Source: Alkalinema sp. RU_4_3 (GTDB taxonomy: Bacteria > Cyanobacteriota > Cyanobacteriia > Leptolyngbyales > Leptolyngbyaceae). From it: DNA of 34,110 nt. The stretch lies in the NCBI GenBank assembly GCA_012031975.1, contig JAAUSA010000025.1, positions 1-34,110 on the forward strand. Direction: 5' to 3'. Below the pieces are notes generated by a model that saw only the letters and a list, made by a program, of their open reading frames with translations, did no database searches and was not told the DNA's origin. Shown here piece by piece: positions 14,601-20,638 of this stretch. How positions within the stretch are numbered: the first letter of the stretch is position 1; each line of letters starts with the position of its first letter. The position numbers were made by a program, and so were the translations under genes.

Positions 14601-14642
14601 CAATTATTGACTTCGCCACATGAAAACCTTGAGCTACGGTAA
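11625..14642 (+). CDS. Membrane protein with PIN-like N-terminus and two DUF4114 domains
   Basis: The 1005-residue protein has an unusual domain order. Residues 14-165 look like a PIN-type fold: WDDHLWDPYFANLCLSKGWM, then LMTIDNPAVFRQQGISVVTP fits the C-terminal half with its TxD motif, but the first acidic residue of active PINs is replaced by LIHFSLIKP. One membrane helix (WLIWIAALLLLLMRLGV) lies at about 182-198, followed by a Pro/Ser-rich linker, a helical patch at 293-347, and another linker. Two DUF4114 domains follow at about 507-705 and 760-955, each with the GxSVGIFDLSQMD start, SDQTEGAKFSG, and a DKDYND motif probably binding calcium. DUF4114 is known from large secreted cyanobacterial proteins. 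ATG 11625 has a TAGGT ribosome-binding site; a TTG at 11589 is the alternative. The orientation (N-terminus inside, DUF4114 outside) is inferred. Confidence 0.75.
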   Translation: MLDNPYPRQDEEQAVLIHFSLIKPYAGSIGDQEVAWAYVEDLLKQLSRGVRLFCSEHYLKHFLVEVIGVDPQDLDPWLQEWVDMGVELLPDRDFSFFRIISNNQEWDDHLWDPYFANLCLSKGWMLMTIDNPAVFRQQGISVVTPNCFRLEIIRGQLEKLLCLEFVGENCDAGEPQAIRYRWLIWIAALLLLLMRLGVRQGETLETVVGSESSSDLEPNVSTGAEDRPAIGNSPAQPNGGNDEEPPSASKMVRPRRPAPGSPPSGMKDAVVACTENSCPGDPGQENLDQEDDLASIAAATAIRNLITELLYRTGQQIFVEENLRNIALQAVVWSLILEAKRALAGSVFGSSPQSDSSRLESKTTVDRHDTRSLHYVAPSADGDVGSRPLQNDASYTFKFIGSEKRLEPSKLNELHRQVELEREVLVTQVVAADTRPIVNDPSKQLVLEDQIDRLDRLPLTGDVPILPKAPDSPSDSTGVTTNNPTNDAPSLPPSNPPLSPQPEIEPLEILRPRVWSAFNGVYTVDAGGQISIDYLIDGGFNEDSVGIFDLSQMDLLLFDPQAFAQEAIRRVLSNSSLGHVILSDQTEGAKFSGKLLYEDTDHNHGPYAGIKTFEMNPGSQFGIIMIPQGSFQLGLNQPDPQGPIFSLVNPAGNSPFSNVQMVSLSGDLTVVGIEDSLRADNLDKDYNDVVIQLKGATGYLPIQNLQENDRKFLPVSENIDRKGSESPIIQPSQGIAKLANDMVIKSLNPVNEDPSVQSLEFQRTRVWSEFDGVYTVGASGQISIDYLVDGGFYEGSVGIFDLSQMDSLLTDSRAFAQEAIRRVLSNSSLGHVVLSDQTEGAKFSGKLLNEDADHNHGRYAGVKTFEMNPGSQFGLIMIPQGLFSLGSNQLDPQRPIFSLVNASGNSLFRNVQMISSPEDSSVIAIEDIPLDENSDKDYNDIIIRLEGAKGHLPTQGLQASPDSIDCKGSTKWLNNEDPFKRPALKTTELPPNQLLTSPHENLELR
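13164..14476 (+). repeat. Tandem duplication of the DUF4114 segment
   Basis: The stretch starting at 13164 recurs from 13920 with a period of 756 bp (252 codons). At protein level the copies agree over about 190 residues, with long identical runs such as AFAQEAIRRVLSNSSLGHV and FEMNPGSQFG. The linker between the copies is not repeated. The copies differ mainly at third codon positions, so the duplication is old enough to have diverged silently while the protein was kept. Confidence 0.85.
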
Positions 14643-14685
14643 CAACGCGCCAAGGATGAAAGATTCCTGAGAGTAGTGGTTTCAG

Positions 14686-16083
14686 CTAGTTTTCTAGTTC
14701 TTGCAACCGCCTTTCTGCTTTGCCGATCAGGTACTTTCGGGTTATTTCATCCTCAACGCCTCGTGCCAGATTGATTCCATTAATAAGCATCTTTTTCTCT
14801 TCAGTTAGTTGACCCAGTCTGCGATAAATAGGAGCGATATAATCAATGAGATTTTCACTCTGGTTACAAGTATCATGTTCTTGTTCATAAAATGTATTTG
14901 CTTGGGACAAGTACTTGAGCGCTTCATAGGGGTCTGATTCCATTTGACCAAATCGTTGATAGGCATTTGCCTGACCTAAAATATCGTCTGGCTCAATCAG
15001 CTCTAAAGCTTCACGATAAAATGCCTTTGCTAAATCATTCAATGTCATAATGCGCCAGATTTCACCTATCCCGAAAAGGATCTCAGCTTTCCCTGAACGA
15101 CTTGAAACCTTCTCTCTTGCTTGCTCATAGTATTCTAAAGCTTCGTCGTAGCACTCTTTCTTTTTTAGGACATCACCTTTGCCCTTTAAAGCTCTTGACT
15201 CACATTCAGTATCATTAACCTGACGAGATCTTTGAATCGATTGATCATATGCCTCTATAGCTTCATCTAGTCTATCTAGTTTCTCTAAAATATCCCCAAT
15301 ATTTTCCAAGGATTTCGCTATCCCTTGAATGTGATTGTTTTGTTTATATAAGTCAACAGCCCTCTTTAGATGAGATAAACGTTCTTCTAGCGTACAATTT
15401 GGGTAATTATTCCAACCTAACCAATGATAGATAGCTGCTTGAATATCTTGCCTGACAAGATTTGTGGATATTTGCTCAGTTAAGTTTTTGGCAAATAAGT
15501 TCAATCCGAGATCTGGAAGATCATAACTATTCCCATCAAGAAATGTATAAAAATCTTCCTGATAGTTTTCTCCTATACTAAATAATCCCTCGTGAGTGTC
15601 ATCTATGCCTGTCAAGACTGAATGATAAATCCATTCAATTTTATCAAACTGGTTTTGTTGAGCTTTTTCCTCAAAATAACTAGCAGCATTTTTCGATAAT
15701 CGATAAAATTCTTCGCGATCGCGCTCCCCTAGATTCTCTAACATTTTTCTTCGAGTTAATTCATGAATATTAAAATTTTCTCTACTGTGAAGACATGATT
15801 CTGAATTAGCTTCCAAATATTCTTCTGGCCCTTGCCAATAACCTCGAAATGATTCTACAAAAGGTAGGTTGTTCAGTTGTAAGTAGAGGTCCCCAATCTG
15901 GTTATCTAGTTCTGGCAATATAGCTTTCAGAACTTCTTCATTGAACCAATGTGGGATTGCAGCAGCCCAAACCAACGAAGCTAAATTATTAGGCAAAGTG
16001 GAAAGCAAAGATTCTGTGACGATCCAAGAACGATCCTCATCTGTTCGGGCATTTTCTAGCCGAGACCAAAGTGCTGGATCCAT
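14686..16083 (-). CDS. TPR protein with winged-helix-like N-terminus (STAND partner)
   Basis: The 465-residue protein begins with a region (about 20-150) that resembles the winged-helix part of STAND ATPases: NNLASLVWAAAIPHWFNEEV, LYLQLNNLPFVESF, and NFNIHELTRRKMLENL. From about residue 205 there are at least six tetratricopeptide repeats, for example SLENIGDILEKLDRLDEAIE, ALKGKGDVLKKKECYDEALE, and EILFGIGEIWRIMTLNDLAK. It starts one base after the ATPase stop, with GGAGG as ribosome-binding site inside the end of the ATPase gene. In typical STAND proteins ATPase, winged helix and TPRs form one chain; here they are on two. It probably senses a trigger or partner through the TPRs (inference). 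Confidence 0.8.
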   Translation of the reverse strand: MDPALWSRLENARTDEDRSWIVTESLLSTLPNNLASLVWAAAIPHWFNEEVLKAILPELDNQIGDLYLQLNNLPFVESFRGYWQGPEEYLEANSESCLHSRENFNIHELTRRKMLENLGERDREEFYRLSKNAASYFEEKAQQNQFDKIEWIYHSVLTGIDDTHEGLFSIGENYQEDFYTFLDGNSYDLPDLGLNLFAKNLTEQISTNLVRQDIQAAIYHWLGWNNYPNCTLEERLSHLKRAVDLYKQNNHIQGIAKSLENIGDILEKLDRLDEAIEAYDQSIQRSRQVNDTECESRALKGKGDVLKKKECYDEALEYYEQAREKVSSRSGKAEILFGIGEIWRIMTLNDLAKAFYREALELIEPDDILGQANAYQRFGQMESDPYEALKYLSQANTFYEQEHDTCNQSENLIDYIAPIYRRLGQLTEEKKMLINGINLARGVEDEITRKYLIGKAERRLQELEN

Positions 16084-16084
16084 C

Positions 16085-16870
16085 TTATTTCATCCTCCGT
16101 TCAGCGTCTTGGTGAAAATGATATCCCAATGCTTGGGGAGAGCCTTTAATAATTCTTACTAAGCCTTCTACATGCGCTGAACTATGTTCAAGTCCTAGTT
16201 CCTTGGTAAAGTTCTCCCATTTCTGCGGATCATGAATCGCGTCTAAATGAAATCGTTTGCAATGGCGTTCCCATTGAGAATTTTCTTCCAGGGATTTTTG
16301 TCCTGATAATATGAGTCGGACATTATTGCTGCGTTTAATTTCCGGGAGCCATCCTCCATCTAACCAAGACACAATATCGCTTTGAGAATCATTGAATTTA
16401 TCGATCGCTAATATTAGAAGCTTTTCTACATGCTCTAAATACTCACATAGATCTTGAAAAAAGAAATTTAGAGTGCGAGAAAGTATATACGGAGAGGCGC
16501 TATTTGTTGGCATTACTATGTTTGCGTCTAAACTCCCTGATATATAGTTGTTGCTAATTGCTACTTGGGGGGATGCGAGTTCTTGCGCTTTTTCAAAACG
16601 ATTAAATTCGCACATGTCTTGGTGCTGTGACTTGCTGAATACTTGCAACTCACGAATGATTTGACTAAACAAATAGTCTGGCGCAATTATTGACTGTAGG
16701 TCCAAACGGATTACTAATGCATTACTAGGGCATTGGCTTTCAAAGTGATCTAGTAGAAAAGTTTTCCCAATTCCTGAGGAACCAGAAATTAAAACAATAC
16801 AGTAATCTGTAGATTGTTGAGCCAAATTCAAACAGGCTTTAAGCTCATGATCTCGATTTGCTAATGCCAT
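16085..16870 (-). CDS. P-loop ATPase, STAND-like
   Basis: The 261-residue protein has a Walker A motif GSSGIGKT at about residues 30-37, a likely Walker B strand KLLILAIDKFND near 149-160 (the aspartate lies in the strand; no acidic pair follows), and an arginine-bearing strand NVRLILSGQKS like sensor 1. A helical lid follows (WENFTKELGLEHSSAHVEGL, then RIIKGSPQALGYHF), which includes the G-x-P motif of STAND/AP-ATPases. There is no N-terminal effector domain, so any effector must be a partner; the membrane protein encoded just upstream is the candidate. An insertion with NNYISGSLDANIVMP between Walker A and B is unusual. The start ATG is at 16870, preceded by AGGA. Confidence 0.8.
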   Translation of the reverse strand: MALANRDHELKACLNLAQQSTDYCIVLISGSSGIGKTFLLDHFESQCPSNALVIRLDLQSIIAPDYLFSQIIRELQVFSKSQHQDMCEFNRFEKAQELASPQVAISNNYISGSLDANIVMPTNSASPYILSRTLNFFFQDLCEYLEHVEKLLILAIDKFNDSQSDIVSWLDGGWLPEIKRSNNVRLILSGQKSLEENSQWERHCKRFHLDAIHDPQKWENFTKELGLEHSSAHVEGLVRIIKGSPQALGYHFHQDAERRMK

Positions 16871-16890
16871 CTGCTATATTTCCTGATGCT

Positions 16891-17030
16891 CTAACCCTGT
16901 TCTATATTTGGCTGTCTCATGGAATCCATTGCAACCTCTGGGGTGTTAGCAGGAGTCAATACATTTTGAAATCTTTCCCCTATCTGAATCATTGGAAGTT
17001 TTTCATCGGCCTCATCAGAACCATTTGGCC
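16891..17030 (-). other. Open frame that may be the shifted tail of the upstream membrane protein
   Basis: After the stop of the membrane protein (17031-17033), the frame one base back stays open to a TAG at 16891-16893, 20 bases from the ATPase start. It reads EFKLRPNGSDEADEKLPMI and on to PNIEQG, with a protein-like composition and no good start of its own. It would extend the upstream protein by about 50 residues if one base were missing from the sequence. It is equally possible that this is ordinary spacer DNA. Confidence 0.3.
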
Positions 17031-17414
17031 TCAATTTGAATTCAGATTTATGATAGTTTCCTCTCCAAACATATCATTTGAAACAACATTAATTTCTTTT
17101 CCTTCTAATTTCACGCTACTTATCTGCGCAGTCGTATTCTGGTCAAAGTGTAAGTCAGCCCCTTTCATTTCCAATGAGGTTTTCCCACCAAATTCATTGC
17201 CCGCAACTGTGATACCTGCATTTATTTGTGATTTTTTCACTTGTGAAAATTGATTTTCTGATGGAGAATTTCGGAATAAACTTCTCAATTCACCTGAGAG
17301 CTTATCTCCTACCCGAGTTAACTTAATGGAAAGAAACTTTATTTTGCTTCGAAAAATAATTGCTAGCGCGACTAAAGCTAAGCTTATGACAATAGCCAAA
17401 TAAACCGATTCCAT
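17031..17414 (-). CDS. Membrane-anchored small protein heading the STAND-like operon
   Basis: Not a named family. The 127-residue protein has one N-terminal membrane helix (YLAIVISLALVALAIIF, residues 5-21) followed by a basic stretch (RSKIKFLSIKLTRVGDKL), which predicts a cytoplasmic C-terminus. From about residue 62 the sequence alternates short strands and turns (SQINAGITVAGNEFGGKTS, ADLHFDQNTTAQISSVKLEG) like the small beta-rich modules that accompany cyanobacterial STAND ATPases. GAGG lies five bases before the ATG. It is first in the operon, and may serve as membrane anchor or membrane-acting effector for the ATPase and TPR proteins; this is inference. Confidence 0.7.
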   Translation of the reverse strand: MESVYLAIVISLALVALAIIFRSKIKFLSIKLTRVGDKLSGELRSLFRNSPSENQFSQVKKSQINAGITVAGNEFGGKTSLEMKGADLHFDQNTTAQISSVKLEGKEINVVSNDMFGEETIINLNSN

Positions 17415-17820
17415 AAGAACCTCACAGGGATTAGTATCATCTGTTGTATCGTATTTGCCAGAAATTGTAAACTCGAAATCGTCAGCAGCTCTCGCGGCTC
17501 CTTCCCTATACCCACCTTTACCTACCCATAAACCCGGTTCAAATCCCCGTCCGCTACCTCATACCCAAACAATCATACTCCAAATGCTACCCGACCCCGA
17601 ACAGGCCCCCTCTCCCACTCGCATCCCCTCCACAGCCAAACACCAGCCAACGATCGCCACCTCCTGAGAAAACCAATCGGGCGATCGCCTTCATAAGCTC
17701 CAAAACAGTAAGCCAGATCTATCTCAAGAGAGAGGCAGCCTGTGCGATCGACGCGCTAGAATCGAACCAGTTAACAGCATTCTCCTATGCAAACCACCAC
17801 TATCCCATTCGGAGTGTTGG
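17415..17820. other. Intergenic region with a tRNA-like 3' piece
   Basis: No gene is supported; the plus-strand frame at 17455-17667 is a low-complexity, Pro-rich frame without a ribosome-binding site. At 17536-17558 GGTTCAAATCCCCG followed by TCCGCTACC resembles the T-loop and 3' acceptor of a tRNA, but the T-stem does not pair and no 5' part is seen. A GGAG ribosome-binding site for the gene at 17821 ends the region. Confidence 0.4.
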
Positions 17821-18603
17821 ATGGAAACCGATTCCCTGTTTTACCGCCTGTTCAAAGAAAAACCGAAGTTGGTCTTCGAGCTGCTAGGCGAGAAACCACC
17901 CAAGACAACCTACACCTTCGGCAGCCATGAGATAAAGCAAACCAGCCTCCGGGCCGATGGCATCCTCGAACCCAAGTCCCCTAAAAGCCCGATCGTCTTC
18001 GTCGAAGCCCAGGGCTATCTCGATCGAGAAAACAAGGTATACCCTAGCTTCTTCGCCAAGATCTTCATGTACCTGCGCGACGAAACCCCCGTTAACGACT
18101 GGCGAGCGGTGATGGTATTCACCCAACGCAAGTACGATCCAGGGGTACCCATCCACTACCAGGACTTTCTGGTCACCAAATGGCTTCGGTTGGTCTACTT
18201 GGACGAACTTAATGAGATGACCGACCAATCCCTAGAAGTCAGCCTGGTTCAGCTCATTGGCCTGAATAAACGATCGGCCTTCGAACGCGCCAAAACCCTC
18301 TTGGAACAAACCCAGCAACAAACTTCGGATGCCATAGAACAGCAACGGGTCTTAGAATGGGTAGTAACAGTCTTCGTTCACAAATTTCCCAAACTCAGCC
18401 GCGAGGAGATCAGAACCATGTTGGGCACCAAGGCAGAACTGAAGAAAACCCGCTTCTACCAGGAGATTCAGGACGAATTTCTGGTGGAAGCGATTCCCAT
18501 GGGTCTTCAAGCAGGACTATCGGTCGCAGAAATTGCCAAGCGATTCAAAGTCCCAGTCAAACGGATTAAGGACATCGCTAAGAGTCATGGAATAGAGCTT
18601 TAG
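17821..18603 (+). CDS. DUF2887 / Rpn-like PD-(D/E)XK nuclease-family protein
   Basis: The 260-residue protein starts with the DUF2887 signature TDSLFYRLFKEKPKLVFELL and then has the catalytic-core pattern: LRADGILEPKS with the Asp (about residue 44) and PIVFVEAQGYLDRE with the E-x-Q pair (about 59-61). This is the recombination-promoting nuclease (Rpn)-related superfamily, many members of which lie in accessory DNA. The last 30 residues (AGLSVAEIAKRFKVPVKRIK) form a helix-turn-helix tail that these proteins often carry. GGAG seven bases upstream supports ATG 17821. Nuclease activity is expected from the family, not shown here. Confidence 0.9.
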   Translation: METDSLFYRLFKEKPKLVFELLGEKPPKTTYTFGSHEIKQTSLRADGILEPKSPKSPIVFVEAQGYLDRENKVYPSFFAKIFMYLRDETPVNDWRAVMVFTQRKYDPGVPIHYQDFLVTKWLRLVYLDELNEMTDQSLEVSLVQLIGLNKRSAFERAKTLLEQTQQQTSDAIEQQRVLEWVVTVFVHKFPKLSREEIRTMLGTKAELKKTRFYQEIQDEFLVEAIPMGLQAGLSVAEIAKRFKVPVKRIKDIAKSHGIEL

Positions 18604-18660
18604 GCTGTAGATCGATTGTTTAGCTACCAACAGTACGTCGTTTTTACATTTGGTAGCCTC

Positions 18661-19221
18661 TCAAATCGGTGCAAGTAAGCTATCCACCTCGATCGCCACC
18701 TCCGAAAACGCGATCGGCGACACGCGATCGCCCCCTCTCAAAACAATCTCCTGGTCATAACCATCCCCATTCGGTTGTCGCAACACATAGAGGTTGCGCC
18801 CCGCCACATCAATCACCCAATATTCGAGAATTCCTGCCTTGCCGTAGGTCTGGGCCTTGGTTGTGCGATCAAAATCCAACGTAGAATCCGAAACCTCGAC
18901 AATCAATAAAATGTCGTCCGGATAGGGATGGGCCGTCGAATAGGCATCAGTCCTCCGTTTCACAATTGCCAAATCAGGTTCCGGCTCAGAGGTCGCCAAG
19001 GTAATCGGCAACTGAACCCTAACCGTCACCTGCGACCCCAAGCTCTGCTTCAGGGATTCATCGGATTGCTGGGTTGTACTCGCGTGGGGTGGGCCTTGGG
19101 GTGACATACGAATAATTTCGCCATTGATTAATTCCACGCGATCGTTCGCCGTCAAAATTTCCGTTTCAATGAGACGATGGTATTCCGCAACTGTCCAGCG
19201 ACGAAGTTCAACAGCAGTCAT
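18661..19221 (-). CDS. Uma2 family endonuclease-fold protein
   Basis: The 186-residue protein is a short-form Uma2. RRWTVAEYHRLIETEILTAN and DRVELINGEIIRMSPQGPPH mark the N-terminal half. The active-site-like residues lie in EPEPDLAIVKRR and DDILLIVEVSDSTLDFDRTT (the D...ExE/K pattern), with KAQTYGKAGILEYWVIDV after them. It is adjacent to, but divergent in type from, the DUF2887 gene, and converges with it. Such genes are numerous in cyanobacterial genomes. Role unknown. Confidence 0.92.
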   Translation of the reverse strand: MTAVELRRWTVAEYHRLIETEILTANDRVELINGEIIRMSPQGPPHASTTQQSDESLKQSLGSQVTVRVQLPITLATSEPEPDLAIVKRRTDAYSTAHPYPDDILLIVEVSDSTLDFDRTTKAQTYGKAGILEYWVIDVAGRNLYVLRQPNGDGYDQEIVLRGGDRVSPIAFSEVAIEVDSLLAPI

Positions 19222-19274
19222 GGCATCAGAACCAGCTATGGGATTGACATCTCCCGATTATAGCATTGGGATTC

Positions 19275-20123
19275 TTACTCCACAGGCGGCAATTCCAGCG
19301 CGATCGGCCCCAATTTCCCAATCCGAAAATCATTCAGCAAAGTCTTCACCGCCCGATCGATATTCCCCTGAAACCGCTCATCCGCCAGTAGCTTCACATA
19401 ACTCTCCCCCGTCACACCCAGCTCTACCACACCATAGCGATCGGCCAACGGCCCCCCCTGATTCAAACCCTTCAGCAAATCAACCAATTCCGCCGCCACA
19501 ATTTGATATTCATAGCTCGCCTCACCAATGTCATCACAGATCGCCAGCTTAAGCGCCGCATGCTGATTATCCAAACGATTCGGCAGGACACCGGGCGCAT
19601 CCAACAGCTCAATTTGGTCATTGATTCTGATCCAGCGTAGCGATCGCGTCACCCCGGCCTTGCGCGCACTATCCACCACCCGCTTCCCCAGCAGCCGATT
19701 AATCAGCGCCGACTTCCCCACATTCGGAAACCCAATCACCACCGCCCGCACCGGCCTCGGCAGCATCCCCCGCTCCTTCCGCCGCTCATTCACCGCCTTG
19801 CCCGCCCGCTGAATCGCCGCCGACAACTCCTTAATCCCCCGCCCACTCTGCCCATCCGTAAACTGCGGAAACATATCATGGACCTTAAACCACTCGATCC
19901 ATTCCTGCTGTACGGCCTCCGGGATCATATCCATCCGGTTCATCACCAGCACCCGCCCCTTCGTGCCAATCCATTTCTGCACATTCGGATGGTGCGTCGC
20001 CAGAGGAATCCTAGCGTCGCGCACCTCCAGCACCACATCCACTTTTTTCAGCTGATCCGCCAGACGACGCTCAGCCTTGGCAATATGCCCCGGATACCAT
20101 TGAATGGGCGGCGTACCTGACAT
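19275..20123 (-). CDS. rbgA: Ribosome biogenesis GTPase RbgA/YlqF
   Basis: The 282-residue protein is a circularly permuted GTPase that acts in assembly of the large ribosomal subunit. The start PPIQWYPGHIAKAERRLADQ is typical. The G4 motif comes first (VLVMNRMDMI near residue 65, NRMD in place of the usual NKxD), then G1 GFPNVGKSALINRLLG near 131, and G3 DAPGVL near 176. The C-terminal domain is helical (VKTLLNDFRIGKLGPIALE). It lies 30 bases downstream of sufE on the same strand and is probably in one operon with it. Confidence 0.95.
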   Translation of the reverse strand: MSGTPPIQWYPGHIAKAERRLADQLKKVDVVLEVRDARIPLATHHPNVQKWIGTKGRVLVMNRMDMIPEAVQQEWIEWFKVHDMFPQFTDGQSGRGIKELSAAIQRAGKAVNERRKERGMLPRPVRAVVIGFPNVGKSALINRLLGKRVVDSARKAGVTRSLRWIRINDQIELLDAPGVLPNRLDNQHAALKLAICDDIGEASYEYQIVAAELVDLLKGLNQGGPLADRYGVVELGVTGESYVKLLADERFQGNIDRAVKTLLNDFRIGKLGPIALELPPVE

Positions 20124-20153
20124 ATTAATCCCTTCTCAAAAATCACACCCAGC

Positions 20154-20582
20154 CTACATCAACCCCAGGGCCTTCTGCTGCATCACCTTCAAAATATTGT
20201 AAAACCCATTCACCCGCGACGGCGTCAAACTCACATTCAGCCCCGTCATCGTAATGAAATCCGGCTTCAACTGGACAATCTCATCGGGCGTCGCCCCACT
20301 CAGCCCCTCCACCAGCACCGCCGCTAACCCCTTCGTCAACTGCGAATCCGAATCCGCCTGGTACACCACTGCCCCATCAACGATCTCCGCCGTAATAAAC
20401 ACCTGGGACGCACAGCCCGGCACCTTATTGGCCTCAATCTTCCCCGCTTCAGGAAATGCCCCCAACCGATTGGCAAACCACAGCAGCAGCTCATACTTAC
20501 GCTTCGGGTCCGTATACTTCGCGAACCGCTGAAGCACCTTATCCAAAGAGGCAGGAATCGTGGCAGAACCAGTCATTGGCAT
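20154..20582 (-). CDS. sufE: Cysteine desulfuration protein SufE
   Basis: The 142-residue protein has the SufE pattern. KYELLLWFANRLGAFPE is followed by NKVPGCASQVFITAE, where Cys57 is the residue that accepts sulfur from the SufS cysteine desulfurase, and then LTKGLAAVLVEGLSGATPDE. The protein serves iron-sulfur cluster assembly by the SUF system. Its length is as expected. A second in-frame ATG two codons downstream is a possible start. rbgA follows after 30 bases. Confidence 0.95.
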   Translation of the reverse strand: MPMTGSATIPASLDKVLQRFAKYTDPKRKYELLLWFANRLGAFPEAGKIEANKVPGCASQVFITAEIVDGAVVYQADSDSQLTKGLAAVLVEGLSGATPDEIVQLKPDFITMTGLNVSLTPSRVNGFYNILKVMQQKALGLM

Positions 20583-20638
20583 CTCAACAAAGAATGCCTC
20601 TATCCTAAAGTTTTGTTTCCCCTCCGGTCAACCCCAGA

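Noticed and set aside
16085-16090. ATPase and TPR genes as one gene broken by a frameshift
   Set aside because: The TPR protein has its own ATG with GGAGG placed upstream and a natural-looking start, so two translationally coupled genes fit better than a break.
17455-17667. Plus-strand frame of 70 codons as a gene
   Set aside because: It is a Pro-rich, low-complexity frame without ribosome-binding site or relatives I can name.
8942-17680. Low density of the HIP1 octamer GCGATCGC as a mark of a transferred island
   Set aside because: Only one octamer is present here (15715-15722), but 2951-8933 also lacks it although it holds core genes, so the octamer does not separate island from core in this window.
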